Notes: generated by a model not told the origin, from the letters alone. A stretch of 64,000 bases of DNA from JAWLBY01 sp041687455 (GCA_041687455.1 JAWLBY010000019.1:1-64000), one strand, 5' to 3'. Counted from the first letter of the stretch, positions 44,671 to 53,814 are shown. Numbers and translations are program-made.

Positions 44671-45632
44671 TGTCGCTGACCGCCTGGTCGCTGGCCGATG
44701 CCGCGGTCGGCAATCGCCGGCAGGCCGATGCGCTGGCCGCCGCGCTGACCGACTGCGTCGAGCCGATCACGCTGGTGCCACGCGCGCCGTGGCGCTGGGC
44801 AGCGCCGCGGCGCTGGCCGGGCGCGCGGCGCGCGTTCGGCGCCGACTTTGCTGCGCGGCTGGACGGGCCGGGGCCCGAGCTCGCGATCGGCTGCGGCCGG
44901 CAGGCGGCGCTGGCGACCCGCCTGCTCGACGAGGCCGGCTGTGTCCGGTTGCAGATCCTCGATCCGCGGATCGATCCGCGGCACTGGGACGCGGTGATCG
45001 CGCCGAGCCACGACCGGCTCGATGGCGCCAACGTGATCCGCACGCTCGGCAGCCTGCATGCGGTCGATGCGGCCTGGCTCGACGCGGCACGGAGCGCCTG
45101 GCCGATGCTGGCGGCGCTGCCGGCGCCACGCACGCTGCTGCTGCTCGGCGGGCCGACCGCGGCGGTACCGTTCGGACCGGCAGACTGGCGACGGCTGGCC
45201 GCGGTGCTGTCGCGCTGGCTCGATCGCGATGGCGGCAGTCTGCTGGTCAGCAGTTCGCGTCGCACGCCCGACTGGCTGCGGCAGGCGGCCCGGACCCAGT
45301 TCGCCGATGTGCCCGGCCGGCAGTGGCATGGCACGGCCGATGGCGACAATCCGTACCCCGGCATGCTGGCCTGGTCCGAACGGATCGTCGCGACCGCCGA
45401 CTCGGTCAACCTGCTCAGCGAAGCCTGCGCGACCGGGGTGCCGGTCTGTGTGCCGCTGCCGACGCGACCGCACGGCCGGATCGCCGCGTTCCATCGGGCG
45501 CTGCTCGACAGCGACCGGCTGCGCCCGCTGAGCACCGACTTCGAACCGTGGCAGTACCCGCCGCTGCGCGAGACCGCCGCGGTCGCCGCCGAGCTGCGGC
45601 ATCGTTTCGGCTGGCCGCTGGCAGGCGGTTGA
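44670..45632 (+). CDS. ELM1/GtrOC1 family putative nucleotide-sugar-binding protein
   Basis: 320 aa. It belongs to the family annotated mitochondrial fission ELM1, which has a GT-B-like fold: MSLTAWSLADAAVGNRRQADALAAAL at the start (quoted in part), the central DPRIDPRHWDAVIAPSHDRL and NVIRTLGSLHAV phrases, and the C-terminal LLLLGGPTAAVPFG, SSRRTPDWL and ERIVATADSVNLLSEACATGVPV segments. Bacterial members are usually next to waaA and other LPS genes, as here. A glycosyltransferase role in LPS core is likely but not demonstrated. The ATG overlaps a six-codon upstream frame. Confidence 0.85.
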   Translation: MSLTAWSLADAAVGNRRQADALAAALTDCVEPITLVPRAPWRWAAPRRWPGARRAFGADFAARLDGPGPELAIGCGRQAALATRLLDEAGCVRLQILDPRIDPRHWDAVIAPSHDRLDGANVIRTLGSLHAVDAAWLDAARSAWPMLAALPAPRTLLLLGGPTAAVPFGPADWRRLAAVLSRWLDRDGGSLLVSSSRRTPDWLRQAARTQFADVPGRQWHGTADGDNPYPGMLAWSERIVATADSVNLLSEACATGVPVCVPLPTRPHGRIAAFHRALLDSDRLRPLSTDFEPWQYPPLRETAAVAAELRHRFGWPLAGG

Positions 45633-45818
45633 CGAACAGCCGGTGGATTGCGGCGCGGCGCGCTGAGCCGCGCGCGAGCCGCTGATTCGCCCTCGGGCGA
45701 GTCCGGGCTCGCGCCGCGACGATCGCCCGCAACCAGTCACCCTCACCAGACCGTCACGGCAATGCGCCGGCGGTGCGGCGCTGTGCTTGAATACGGCGAC
45801 CCCGACCGCAACGACGCG

Positions 45819-46742
45819 ATGCCCTTTTCGGCCGACTACCCGCGCGACCTGACCGGCTACGGCCGCACGCCACCGCATGCCGACTGGCCGGGCGGCGCGC
45901 GGATCGCGCTGCAGTTCGTGCTGAATCTCGAAGAAGGCGGCGAAGCCTGCGTGCTGCACGGCGATCCGGCCAGCGAGCAGTTCCTGTCCGAGATCGTCGG
46001 CGCGCCGGCCTATCCGGCGCGCCACCTGAGCATGGAGTCGATCTACGAATACGGCAGTCGGGTCGGCGCGTGGCGGATCCTGCGCGAGTTCGAGCGCCGC
46101 GCGCTGCCGCTGACCGTGTTCGGCGTCGCGATGGCGATGCAGCGCAACCCGGAGCTGACCGCGGCCTGCGTCGAGGCCGGCCACGAGGTGGCGTCGCATG
46201 GCTGGCGCTGGATCCACTACCAGACCATCGACGAGGCGACCGAACGCGAGCACATCGCGCGCGCAGTCGCGATCCATCGCGAACTGACCGGCGCCGCCCC
46301 GCTCGGTTGGTACACCGGCCGCGACAGCCCGAACACGCGCCGGCTGATCGTCGAACACGGCGGCTTCGAATACGACAGCGACTACTACGGCGACGAACTG
46401 CCGTTCTGGCTGCCGGTGACGACCGCCGACGGCCGCGCCGTGCAACAGCTCGTCGTGCCGTACACGCTGGACGCCAACGACATGCGCTTCGCGACGCCGC
46501 AAGGCTTCAATACCGCCACGCAGTTCTTCGACTACCTGCGCGACAGTTTCGACGTGCTGTACGCCGAAGGTGCCGAGCGGTCGCGGATGCTGTCGATCGG
46601 CATGCACGGCCGGCTGCTCGGTCGGCCCGGCCGGTTCGTCGCGCTGCAGCGCTTCCTCGATCACGTCGCCCGCCACCCGCAGGTCTGGATCTGCCGCCGG
46701 ATCGACATCGCCCGTCACTGGAAGCTCCGGCACCCGGCATGA
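45819..46742 (+). CDS. puuE: Allantoinase PuuE (polysaccharide deacetylase family)
   Basis: 307 aa. This is the metal-independent allantoinase of the NodB-like family, converting S-allantoin to allantoate. The start MPFSADYPRDLTGYGRTPPHADWPGGARIA (quoted in part) and FVLNLEEGGE are typical; SMESIYEYGSRVG, GHEVASHGWRW, GWYTGRDSPNTRRL and DYYGDELPFW mark the active-site side. First gene of a tightly packed operon with uraD, alc and allA: its TGA overlaps the uraD ATG (ATGA). Confidence 0.94.
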   Translation: MPFSADYPRDLTGYGRTPPHADWPGGARIALQFVLNLEEGGEACVLHGDPASEQFLSEIVGAPAYPARHLSMESIYEYGSRVGAWRILREFERRALPLTVFGVAMAMQRNPELTAACVEAGHEVASHGWRWIHYQTIDEATEREHIARAVAIHRELTGAAPLGWYTGRDSPNTRRLIVEHGGFEYDSDYYGDELPFWLPVTTADGRAVQQLVVPYTLDANDMRFATPQGFNTATQFFDYLRDSFDVLYAEGAERSRMLSIGMHGRLLGRPGRFVALQRFLDHVARHPQVWICRRIDIARHWKLRHPA

Positions 46743-47254
46743 CTTCGATCACGCTGACGTCACTCGACACCTGCGACCGCGAGCGGTTCGTCGCCGTGCT
46801 CGGCGGCGTGTTCGAGCATTCGCCGTGGGTGGCCGAGGCGGTCGCCGCGCAGCGCCCGTTCGGTTCGCTCGATGCGCTGCACGCGGCGATGTGCGCCGCG
46901 GTTCGCGCCGCCGATCCGGCGACGCAACTCGCGCTGGTTCGCGCGCATCCGGAACTCGCCGGCCGCGCTGCGATCGCCGGCGAGCTGACGGCGGCGTCAC
47001 GCGACGAGCAGCAGGGTGCCGGGCTCGACCGCTGCACAGCGGACGAGTTCGCCCGACTGCATGCGCTCAACACCGCCTATCGCGAGCGCTTCGGGTTTCC
47101 GTTCATCATCGCCGTGCGCGGCCACGACCGGCACAGCATCATCGCCGCGCTGCAGCAGCGGCTGCAGCACGATGCCGACAGCGAACACGCCGAAGCGCTG
47201 CGGCAGATCGAGCGGATCGCGCTGTTCCGACTGCACGATCTGCTCGACCGGTGA
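46739..47254 (+). CDS. uraD: 2-oxo-4-hydroxy-4-carboxy-5-ureidoimidazoline (OHCU) decarboxylase
   Basis: 171 aa. It catalyses the last step to S-allantoin. The catalytic His is in FEHSPWVAE (about residue 23), followed by RAHPELAGRAA (about 60), TADEFARLHALNTAYRERFGFPFIIAVRG (quoted in part; substrate-binding face) and the C-terminal helix ALRQIERIALFRLHDLL. Its ATG overlaps the puuE stop. It works between UraH and PuuE in the same locus. Confidence 0.95.
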   Translation: MTSITLTSLDTCDRERFVAVLGGVFEHSPWVAEAVAAQRPFGSLDALHAAMCAAVRAADPATQLALVRAHPELAGRAAIAGELTAASRDEQQGAGLDRCTADEFARLHALNTAYRERFGFPFIIAVRGHDRHSIIAALQQRLQHDADSEHAEALRQIERIALFRLHDLLDR

Positions 47255-47337
47255 CGGTGCTGCAAGGCGGCGACGCACGCATCAGCGACACCCTGCCGAC
47301 ATCGCGGCTGACGCTTCCCTGCCCACGGAAACGATCC

Positions 47338-48348
47338 ATGCACCTGCCCGACCACAGTGACACGCCCGACTTCACCCGCCGCTTCGTCAATCTCGCCGAC
47401 GCCCGGCTCGGCGCGGTCGCACTGATCGCCAGCGACGATTTCTTCGCCGACCGCTCGCGGATGCTGAATCCGGAGCCGCCGGTGTTCGTGCCGGGCAAGT
47501 ACGACGCGCACGGCAAGTGGATGGACGGCTGGGAGAGCCGGCGGCGGCGCGATGCCGGCCACGACTGGTGCATCGTCCGGCTGGCACGGCCGGGGCGGAT
47601 CGTCGGCATCGAACTCGACACCCGGCACTTCACCGGCAACTTCCCGCCGGCCGCCTCGATCGAGGCCTGCAGCATCGCCGATGGCGATCCCGATGCCGCG
47701 ACCGACTGGCAGCCGCTGCTGCCGGCCGTTGCGCTGCGCGGCGACAGCCGGCATTTCCATCCGATCGAATCGACCACCTGCTGGTCGCACCTGCGCGTGA
47801 ACCTGCTGCCCGATGGCGGCCTGGCACGCCTGCGTGTGTACGGACGGCCCGCGTTCGATCCGGCCGCGACCGACGGCAACGGCCTGATCGATCTGGCCGC
47901 GGCGCTGCACGGCGGCATCGCGCTGGCGGCGAACAACGAGCATTTCGGCGCCGCGTCGCGCTTGCTGCTGCCCGGTCGCGGCATCGACATGGGCGATGGC
48001 TGGGAAACCCGCCGTCGGCGCGAGCCGGGCCACGACTGGTGCCTGATCGAGCTGGCCCATCCGGGCGTGATCGAGGCGATCGGCGTCGACACCGCGCACT
48101 TCAAGGGCAACTACCCCGATCGCTGCTCGCTGCGCGCCGCCGCGGTCGATCCGGCGACGCCGGTCGCAGCGCTGGTCACGCAATCGATGTTCTGGCCAAC
48201 GCTGCTGCCGGAACAGCCGCTGCGCGCCGACGCCGAGCACTGGTTCGATGCCCCGGCCGGGTCGCATCGGCCGGTCAGCCACGTCCGTTTCGATATCCAT
48301 CCGGACGGCGGCGTGTCGCGGCTGCGGCTGCTCGGCCGGCCGGCATGA
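47338..48348 (+). CDS. alc: Allantoicase
   Basis: 336 aa made of two homologous beta-sandwich repeats. GWESRRRRDAGHDWCIVRLA (about residue 62) in the first matches GWETRRRREPGHDWCLIELA (about 222) in the second, each followed by an IELDT/IGVDT strand and HF.GN. It hydrolyses allantoate to ureidoglycolate and urea. An 83-base spacer separates it from uraD, and its stop overlaps the allA start (ATGA). The ATG at 47338 gives the family N-terminus with the FVNLADARLG phrase. Confidence 0.95.
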   Translation: MHLPDHSDTPDFTRRFVNLADARLGAVALIASDDFFADRSRMLNPEPPVFVPGKYDAHGKWMDGWESRRRRDAGHDWCIVRLARPGRIVGIELDTRHFTGNFPPAASIEACSIADGDPDAATDWQPLLPAVALRGDSRHFHPIESTTCWSHLRVNLLPDGGLARLRVYGRPAFDPAATDGNGLIDLAAALHGGIALAANNEHFGAASRLLLPGRGIDMGDGWETRRRREPGHDWCLIELAHPGVIEAIGVDTAHFKGNYPDRCSLRAAAVDPATPVAALVTQSMFWPTLLPEQPLRADAEHWFDAPAGSHRPVSHVRFDIHPDGGVSRLRLLGRPA

Positions 48349-48842
48349 CCGGCGCAACGGCGCCGCTGCAGGTCGAACCGCTGAGCGCCGCCGCGTTCGA
48401 GCCGTTCGGCGACCTGATCGCGCCGGCCGCAGCGCGCGATGCGTTCGCGGTCAACGCCGGCAGCGCGACCCGCTTCGACGACCTGGCGACGATCGAGGTC
48501 GGTGCGGCTGGCGGCCGGCCGCGGCTCGGCATCTTCCGCGCCGCGCCGCGCCCGCTGCCGTTCACGGTGGCGCTGCTCGAACGCCATCCGCTCGGCAGCC
48601 AGGCGTTCGTGCCGCTCGATCCGCGGCTGCGCTATGTCGTGGTCGTCGCGGCTTCGCCGCAGCAGCAACCGCGCGCGTTCCTGGCCGGCGGCGGACAGGG
48701 AATCAATTACCGTCCCGGCGTCTGGCACCACCCGCTGATCGCGCTCGACGGCGGCGATTTCCTCGTGCTCGACCGCGGCGGACCGGGCAGCAATTGCGAC
48801 GAGGTCGCGCTGGCGACCCGCTGGACGATCGACCCGCGCTGA
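48345..48842 (+). CDS. allA: Ureidoglycolate lyase
   Basis: 165 aa cupin. It converts ureidoglycolate to glyoxylate and urea, the final step encoded here. The family pattern is visible in AFEPFGDLI, ATIEVGAAGGRPRLGIFRA, LERHPLGSQAFVPLDPRLRYVVVVA, then GINYRPGVWHHPLIALD, which supplies the histidine-rich active site. The ATG overlaps the alc stop. It converges with the HDOD gene, 28 bases apart. Confidence 0.95.
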   Translation: MTGATAPLQVEPLSAAAFEPFGDLIAPAAARDAFAVNAGSATRFDDLATIEVGAAGGRPRLGIFRAAPRPLPFTVALLERHPLGSQAFVPLDPRLRYVVVVAASPQQQPRAFLAGGGQGINYRPGVWHHPLIALDGGDFLVLDRGGPGSNCDEVALATRWTIDPR

Positions 48843-48870
48843 CGCAACGCCGCTGCCGGCGCCGGGCCGC

Positions 48871-49698
48871 TCAGGCGGTGGTCAGCCGCTCCGCCACCAG
48901 CATGTCGACGTCTTCGCTGAGGTTCAGCAGCGCCTCGTCGTCGATGCCGAACTGCTCGGCCAGCGGCGCGATCGACGCCGGCACAAATTCCGGCAGCCAC
49001 TGCGCCGCCGCCTGCGAGCACGATGCGACCGACTGCGCGATCCACAGGAACGCCAGCAGCCGGTCGCCGTCGCTGGCAATCTCGCGCGGCACCCGCTGCG
49101 CGTGGTACGCGAGCAGCACGTCGGTCAGCGCACGCGGCAGCCGGAAACGCTCGGCCAGCGACTCGACCAGCGCGCCGCGATCGAGCCCGAACACCTCGCG
49201 CTCGACCTCGTGCACGCGCGGCCCGTCGGCGGTCAGGCTGTCGGCCAGCGACTGGTACAGCTCCGGGAAATTGGTGTTCAGCACCAGCGCACCCATGTTG
49301 TGCAGCAGGCCGAGCAGCTCGGCTTCGTCTGCCAGCCGGCGGCAGCCGCGCTGCGCGACCGCGCGCGCCAGCGTCGACACCGCCACGCTCTGCTCCCACA
49401 GCAGCGTATCGATCGGATTGCCGTGGCTGGCGAAGCCGCGCATCGCGGCGACCATCGCCGCCGCGCGAACCTGCCGCGTGCCGAGCACGTTGACCGCCTG
49501 CTGCACGCTGGTCGCCTCGCGCGCGCGCCGGTGCAACGGCGAGTTGGCGTACTTGATCAGCGTGCTGCTCAGCACCGGGTCGAGTCCGATCGCGCGAACC
49601 AGCGCCTGGATGTCGACGTCCTCGGCATCCAGCATCCGCATGACTTCCATGCTTTCGCTGGACACGGTCGGCATCTTGAGCTGCGACGGATCGATCAC
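48871..49698 (-). CDS. HDOD domain protein
   Basis: 275 aa, a stand-alone HDOD domain occupying nearly the whole protein: IGLDPVLSSTLIKYANSPL (about 38-56), SVQQAVNVLGTRQVRAAAM (about 64-82), LLGLLHNMGALVLN (about 130). HDOD is an HD-GYP relative without the metal ligands, usually a signalling scaffold in cyclic-di-GMP, motility or stress circuits. No GGDEF, EAL or receiver domain is attached. It lies downstream of puuD on the same strand, with 265 bases between them, so it may be separately transcribed. A link to purine breakdown is not established. Confidence 0.9.
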   Translation of the reverse strand: MIDPSQLKMPTVSSESMEVMRMLDAEDVDIQALVRAIGLDPVLSSTLIKYANSPLHRRAREATSVQQAVNVLGTRQVRAAAMVAAMRGFASHGNPIDTLLWEQSVAVSTLARAVAQRGCRRLADEAELLGLLHNMGALVLNTNFPELYQSLADSLTADGPRVHEVEREVFGLDRGALVESLAERFRLPRALTDVLLAYHAQRVPREIASDGDRLLAFLWIAQSVASCSQAAAQWLPEFVPASIAPLAEQFGIDDEALLNLSEDVDMLVAERLTTA

Positions 49699-49963
49699 GA
49701 CGAATTCCCCCCGGAATGGTGCGTCGACGCGGCACCGCGCGCAGGCCGTAGCCGGGCGCGATCGTGAAGTCGGCGGTGGATCTCAGGTTAGCCGCGCGTC
49801 CGGATCCGGTCCAGCACGCCGGTCCGCCCGGCGCGGCGTCCGGTTCGCGATCCGACGAACGGAACCGCGGCCGGTGCGCACGAAGCCGCTGCCGCCACGA
49901 CGGCATCGCGGTTGCCGTCGCAGTTGCAGGCGAGGGTCGCGGATGGCGGGCGAAGCCCTGCCG

Positions 49964-51166
49964 TCAGTCGCTCGCGGCGGCGGCCCGGCTCCAGCGCGCG
50001 ATCGCATCGCGTTCGGCCGGCTGCATGCCGGTCATGTTGCCGGGCGGCATGATCCGCAGCACGACGACCTGCTGCCGGATTGCCGCAGCGTGCAGCTCGG
50101 CATCGGTCAGCCGGTCCAGCGCGATGCCCTTCGGCGCGCTCGGCACCAGCTTCGGCGCCGCCGAATGACAAGCCGTGCAGTGGCGCTGCAGGATCGACTG
50201 CACGTCGAGCGTGACCGCCGGTTCGGTGACTGCGCCAGCGGTCGCCGGCGCGATCGCATCCGGCGATTTCGCCGGCGGCGCCAGCCAGGCCAGCGTCGCG
50301 AGCAGCACGACGACGACGGCGGCGAGCAGTCCCCAGGCCCGCTCGCCGCCGTGCCAGACGACGAAGAACTGCCGGATCAGCGCCGCCGCCAGCATGAACA
50401 GCAGCAGCACCGCGCCGTTGTACGGATGCGCGTAGGCCGGCGCGTAGTGCGTCGACAGCATCGCGAACACCACCGGCAACGTGAAGTAGGTGTTGTGCAC
50501 CGAACGCTGGCGGCCGCGCAGACCGGGCAGCGGCTCCGGCGTCGCGCCGCGCGCCAGCGCCGCGACCATCCGCTTCTGCCCCGGAATGATCACGAACAGC
50601 ACGTTGGCCGACATGATCGTCGCCAGCACCGCACCGGTCAGCAGGAACGCCGCGCGCCCGGCGAACAACTGCGTCGCGACCAGCGCCAGCGCCGACACCA
50701 GCAGCGCGACCAGCACGCCGAGCACGCCGTCGCGGAAGCCGACCGCGCGACACAGCAGGTCGTAGCCGATCCAGCCGACCAGCAGCAGCGCGATCGCGGC
50801 GCCGACTCCCTGCGCCGGGGTCAGTGCCGCAACGGCCGGATCGAGCAGATAGATGCCAGGCGCGCTGAAATACAGCGCGCACAGCAGCGCGAAGCCGGAC
50901 AGCCAGGTCGTGTACGACTTCCACTTCGACCAGTGCAGTTCGTCCGGCAGTTGCGGCGGTGCCGGCAGGTACTTCTGCTTGCGATAGAAACCGCCGCCGT
51001 GCACCGACCACGATTCGCCGGCGAGCCCCGGCGCCGCCGTCGCCGGCGGCTTCAGGCCGCGGTCGAGCGCGACGAAATAGAACGACTCGCCGATCCAGGC
51101 GATCGCCGCGACCACGTGCAGCCAGCGCAGCAGGAAGGTGCCAGCGTCGAGCAGGTAGCCGTCCAT
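49964..51166 (-). CDS. puuD: Urate hydroxylase PuuD with C-terminal cytochrome c domain
   Basis: 400 aa. Membrane urate oxidase: about eight helices (residues 1-310), beginning DAGTFLLRWLHVVAAIAWIGESFYF, with GQRSVHNTYFTLPVVFAMLS-like segments in the middle, then a soluble class I cytochrome c domain with the haem motif CTACH at 330-334 and the Met ligand in MPPGNMTGM. It oxidises urate to 5-hydroxyisourate, passing electrons to the respiratory chain instead of making peroxide. The ATG 51166 overlaps the uraH stop (TGATG). Confidence 0.95.
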   Translation of the reverse strand: MDGYLLDAGTFLLRWLHVVAAIAWIGESFYFVALDRGLKPPATAAPGLAGESWSVHGGGFYRKQKYLPAPPQLPDELHWSKWKSYTTWLSGFALLCALYFSAPGIYLLDPAVAALTPAQGVGAAIALLLVGWIGYDLLCRAVGFRDGVLGVLVALLVSALALVATQLFAGRAAFLLTGAVLATIMSANVLFVIIPGQKRMVAALARGATPEPLPGLRGRQRSVHNTYFTLPVVFAMLSTHYAPAYAHPYNGAVLLLFMLAAALIRQFFVVWHGGERAWGLLAAVVVVLLATLAWLAPPAKSPDAIAPATAGAVTEPAVTLDVQSILQRHCTACHSAAPKLVPSAPKGIALDRLTDAELHAAAIRQQVVVLRIMPPGNMTGMQPAERDAIARWSRAAAASD

Positions 51167-51519
51167 CAACTGCCGCGGTAGGTGCTGTACCCGTACGGCG
51201 ACACCAGCAGCGGCACGTGGTAGTGCGCGTCCGGCTCGGCGATGCCGAAGCGGATCGTGACGACATCGAGAAAGCGCGGTTCGGGCAGCATGACGCCGGC
51301 CGCGGCGAAGTAGTCGCCGATCGCGAATTCGAGTTCGTAGGCGCCCGCGACGAATGCACTGCCATCGAGCAGCGGCGCGTCGACGCGGCCGTCGGCATTG
51401 CTGCGCACCGCGACCAGCCGCTCGCGGCGGTCCGCAGCGATCCGCAGCAGGCGGATCGCGACACCGGCGGCCGGTCGGCCGTGCATGGTGTCGAGGATGT
51501 GGGTGGTCAGCCGGCCCAT
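51166..51519 (-). CDS. uraH: 5-hydroxyisourate hydrolase (transthyretin-like)
   Basis: 117 aa from ATG 51519. The family's diagnostic ends are intact: MGRLTTHILDTMHGRPAAGV at the N-terminus and HYHVPLLVSPYGYSTYRGS at the C-terminus. It hydrolyses 5-hydroxyisourate to OHCU, taking the product of PuuD and feeding UraD. It is coupled to puuD by a one-base overlap and follows the adenine deaminase gene by 61 bases. Confidence 0.97.
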   Translation of the reverse strand: MGRLTTHILDTMHGRPAAGVAIRLLRIAADRRERLVAVRSNADGRVDAPLLDGSAFVAGAYELEFAIGDYFAAAGVMLPEPRFLDVVTIRFGIAEPDAHYHVPLLVSPYGYSTYRGS

Positions 51520-51580
51520 CGGTCGCGCTCGTGCGGTGGAGTTTCGGGATGCGCGGCGCGGCACCGTTCGTTGCAGCGGT

Positions 51581-52624
51581 TCACAGCGGCACTCCGGCCT
51601 GCGCGCAGTATTCCGCCAGCCGCTCGCGATCGCGCTGCTTGTCGATCTCCGCCGCGAAGCTGGCGTCGATGCTGTTGCGCGCGAGCCGTGCCGCGGTCGC
51701 CGCATCGAGGTCGAGTGCATCGACGGTATCGACGTAGTTCTGGTTCACATAGCCGCCGAAATAGGCCGGATCGTCCGAGTTCAGCGTCGCCACGATGCCG
51801 GCATCGAGCAACGCCGGCAGCGTGTGCTCGGCCAGCGTGTCGAACACCCGCAGCTTGACGTTCGACAACGGACAGACCGTCAGCGGAATGCGCTCGCGGG
51901 CCAGCCGCGCCATCAGCTCCGGATCGCGGACCGCCTGCACGCCGTGGTCGATCCGTTCGGCATGCAGCACGTCGAGCGCGCTGCGAATGTAGTCCGGCGG
52001 CCCTTCCTCGCCGGCGTGCGCGACCGCGTGCAGGCCGAGCCGGCGCGCCTCGGCGAACACGCGGGCAAACTTCTCCGGCGGATGGCCGACTTCGCTGGAG
52101 TCGAGGCCGACGCCGATGAAGCGTCCGATGTGCGGCCGGGCCTGTTCGAGTGTTTCGAACGCGGCCTGTTCGCTCAGGTGGCGCAGGAAGCACAGGATCA
52201 GTTCGCTGCGGATGCCGAGCTCGCTGCGCGCACGCTGCATCGCCCGCTGCAGGCCGTCGAGCACGGTCTCGAACGCGATGCCGCGTTCGGTGTGGGTCTG
52301 CGGGTCGAAGAACAGTTCGGCGTGGATCACACGGTCGGCGTGTGCGCGCTGAAAGTAGGCCCAGGCCATGTCGTCGAAGTCCTGCACGGTCTGCAGCACG
52401 CCGGCGCCGGCGTAGTAGATGTCGAGAAAACTTTGCAGGTCGCTGAAGCTGTAGGCGGCACGGACCGCGTCGACATCCGGATACGGCAAGGCGATGCCGT
52501 TGCGTTCGGCCAGCGCGAACATCAGTTCCGGCTCGAGCGAGCCCTCGATGTGCAGATGCAGCTCGGCCTTCGGCAGGCCGCGGACGAACGCGGCCCGCTC
52601 GACGGCGGCGTCAGCTCGATTCAT
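51581..52624 (-). CDS. Adenine deaminase (adenosine deaminase family, type 2)
   Basis: 347 aa from ATG 52624, with CGGAG 9 bases upstream. The zinc-site opening LPKAELHLHIEGSLEPE, the mid-protein HAGEEGPPDYI and ERIDHGV, and NSDDPAYFGGYVNQNY are present. DSSEVGHPPEKF and the Y/F pattern around DDPAYFGGY match the Pseudomonas-type adenine deaminases rather than adenosine deaminases, so the expected reaction is adenine to hypoxanthine plus ammonia. This would feed XdhAB in the same locus. Adenosine as substrate is the alternative. First gene of the minus-strand group with uraH and puuD. Confidence 0.88.
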   Translation of the reverse strand: MNRADAAVERAAFVRGLPKAELHLHIEGSLEPELMFALAERNGIALPYPDVDAVRAAYSFSDLQSFLDIYYAGAGVLQTVQDFDDMAWAYFQRAHADRVIHAELFFDPQTHTERGIAFETVLDGLQRAMQRARSELGIRSELILCFLRHLSEQAAFETLEQARPHIGRFIGVGLDSSEVGHPPEKFARVFAEARRLGLHAVAHAGEEGPPDYIRSALDVLHAERIDHGVQAVRDPELMARLARERIPLTVCPLSNVKLRVFDTLAEHTLPALLDAGIVATLNSDDPAYFGGYVNQNYVDTVDALDLDAATAARLARNSIDASFAAEIDKQRDRERLAEYCAQAGVPL

Positions 52625-52842
52625 GAACACACACTCCGGCAGGATCTCGATCGGCAGTCTGCCGCAAGCCGGACCCGGCCGACAGCCCGCACGCCGGATG
52701 CAATATGCAACACGGCGGCACCACTGACGGGCGATAAGCCCGGGCTGGCCGATCGATGCCGCCGGCGGCGCGCCGCCGCCGCTGCTGGCACGGCGCCTGC
52801 TTCGCTGCAGCCAGGCAGGCATTCGCCCGAAGGAGGTCGTCC

Positions 52843-53706
52843 ATGAACCAGCGCAGCCTTTCGCTTCTGATCGCCGTCGCGCTCGGTGCGTCGTCGGCAG
52901 CGCTTGCCGCTCAGGACACCACGACCCGCGTCATCGAGGATCCGCCGCCGGCGGTCGAAAGCGCACAGGACGCGCAGGCCTGGCCGGAACGCGACGAGGC
53001 CGTCGACGAGCGCGACGAGCGCTACGCATACGAGGAAGACGACGAAGACGCGCCGCCACTCGCCGACGCCGACATCGAGTTCGACGCCGATCCGGCCACC
53101 CGCCAGGCCCGCACGCAGTCGCCACCGAGCGACCCGGCACGCAGCGAACGGATCCACTCCGGCTTCGAGGACGACCAGATGGTCATCGACGAGCGCAGAG
53201 CGGTCAGCGAGTCGATGGTCGGCGTCGACAGCGACCGGCAGCAGCAGGACGAAGTCGACTACGCCGAGCAGCCGATCAGCGGCGACACACAGGTTGCCGG
53301 CGGCGGCACCGGCAACAGCGGCACCGCCGGAACCGGCGGCGACGTGACCGTGCAGTCGGTTGAAGGCACGCCGTTCGCCGCCGCCGCCGGCAGCGAGGGC
53401 TTTTCCGAAGGCGCCAGCGCACGCCTTGCGGCGCAGCGCTTCGAGCGGCTCGATCGCGACGGCGACGGCCAGTTGTCGGAGCAGGAACTGGCCGAGGACA
53501 GCGCCCTTGCCGAACGCTTCGTCGACTACGACATCAACGGCGACGGCATGATTGCACGCAACGAGTACCAGTCGTGGTTCGCCGCGCAGAACTGGCTCGA
53601 GGGCGATGACGCCCGACAGCAGCGGGTCGCCGGCACCGAACTCGACGAGATGGACGTTGACGAGGCCGAGCCGGAGCCGCCGCGCGACGACGACGGCGGC
53701 GACTGA
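52843..53706 (+). CDS. Secreted EF-hand protein
   Basis: 287 aa. AAGGAGG (52830-52836) sits 6 bases before the ATG, one of the best ribosome sites in the window. A signal peptide (LLIAVALGASSAALA) precedes a long acidic, disordered region (about 25-190, rich in Asp, Glu, Gly and Thr). Two EF-hands follow: DRDGDGQLSEQE (about 205-216) and DINGDGMIARNE (about 230-241), with a third degenerate acidic tail EPEPPRDDDGGD. It should be a periplasmic or surface calcium-binding protein. It lies divergently from the adenine deaminase gene and upstream of xdhA but shows no functional tie to purine metabolism. Confidence 0.85.
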   Translation: MNQRSLSLLIAVALGASSAALAAQDTTTRVIEDPPPAVESAQDAQAWPERDEAVDERDERYAYEEDDEDAPPLADADIEFDADPATRQARTQSPPSDPARSERIHSGFEDDQMVIDERRAVSESMVGVDSDRQQQDEVDYAEQPISGDTQVAGGGTGNSGTAGTGGDVTVQSVEGTPFAAAAGSEGFSEGASARLAAQRFERLDRDGDGQLSEQELAEDSALAERFVDYDINGDGMIARNEYQSWFAAQNWLEGDDARQQRVAGTELDEMDVDEAEPEPPRDDDGGD

Positions 53707-53800
53707 TCGCGGTCGCCAGCGGCCGCGGCGGTCAGGATCCGGCACGAACACCGGAGCCGCCGCGGCCGACCGCAGGGACGATCGCGGCAGCCGCAACTGC

Positions 53801-53806
53801 TACGCT
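53801..53806 (+). promoter_or_regulatory. Candidate -10 hexamer (TACGCT) before xdhA
   Basis: TACGCT lies 8 bases before the xdhA ATG at 53815; no Shine-Dalgarno is visible. Confidence 0.35.
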
Positions 53807-53814
53807 TCGGGGCC

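Noticed and set aside
49788..51464. Alternative long frames across puuD and uraH
   Set aside because: Out of frame with the unmistakable PuuD cytochrome motif and the UraH YRGS terminus.
51581..52624. Adenosine deaminase as the name for this gene
   Set aside because: The family fold is the same, but the DSSEVGHPP and DDPAYFGGY phrases fit the adenine-specific branch, and the purine-base catabolism context agrees. Kept as an alternative.
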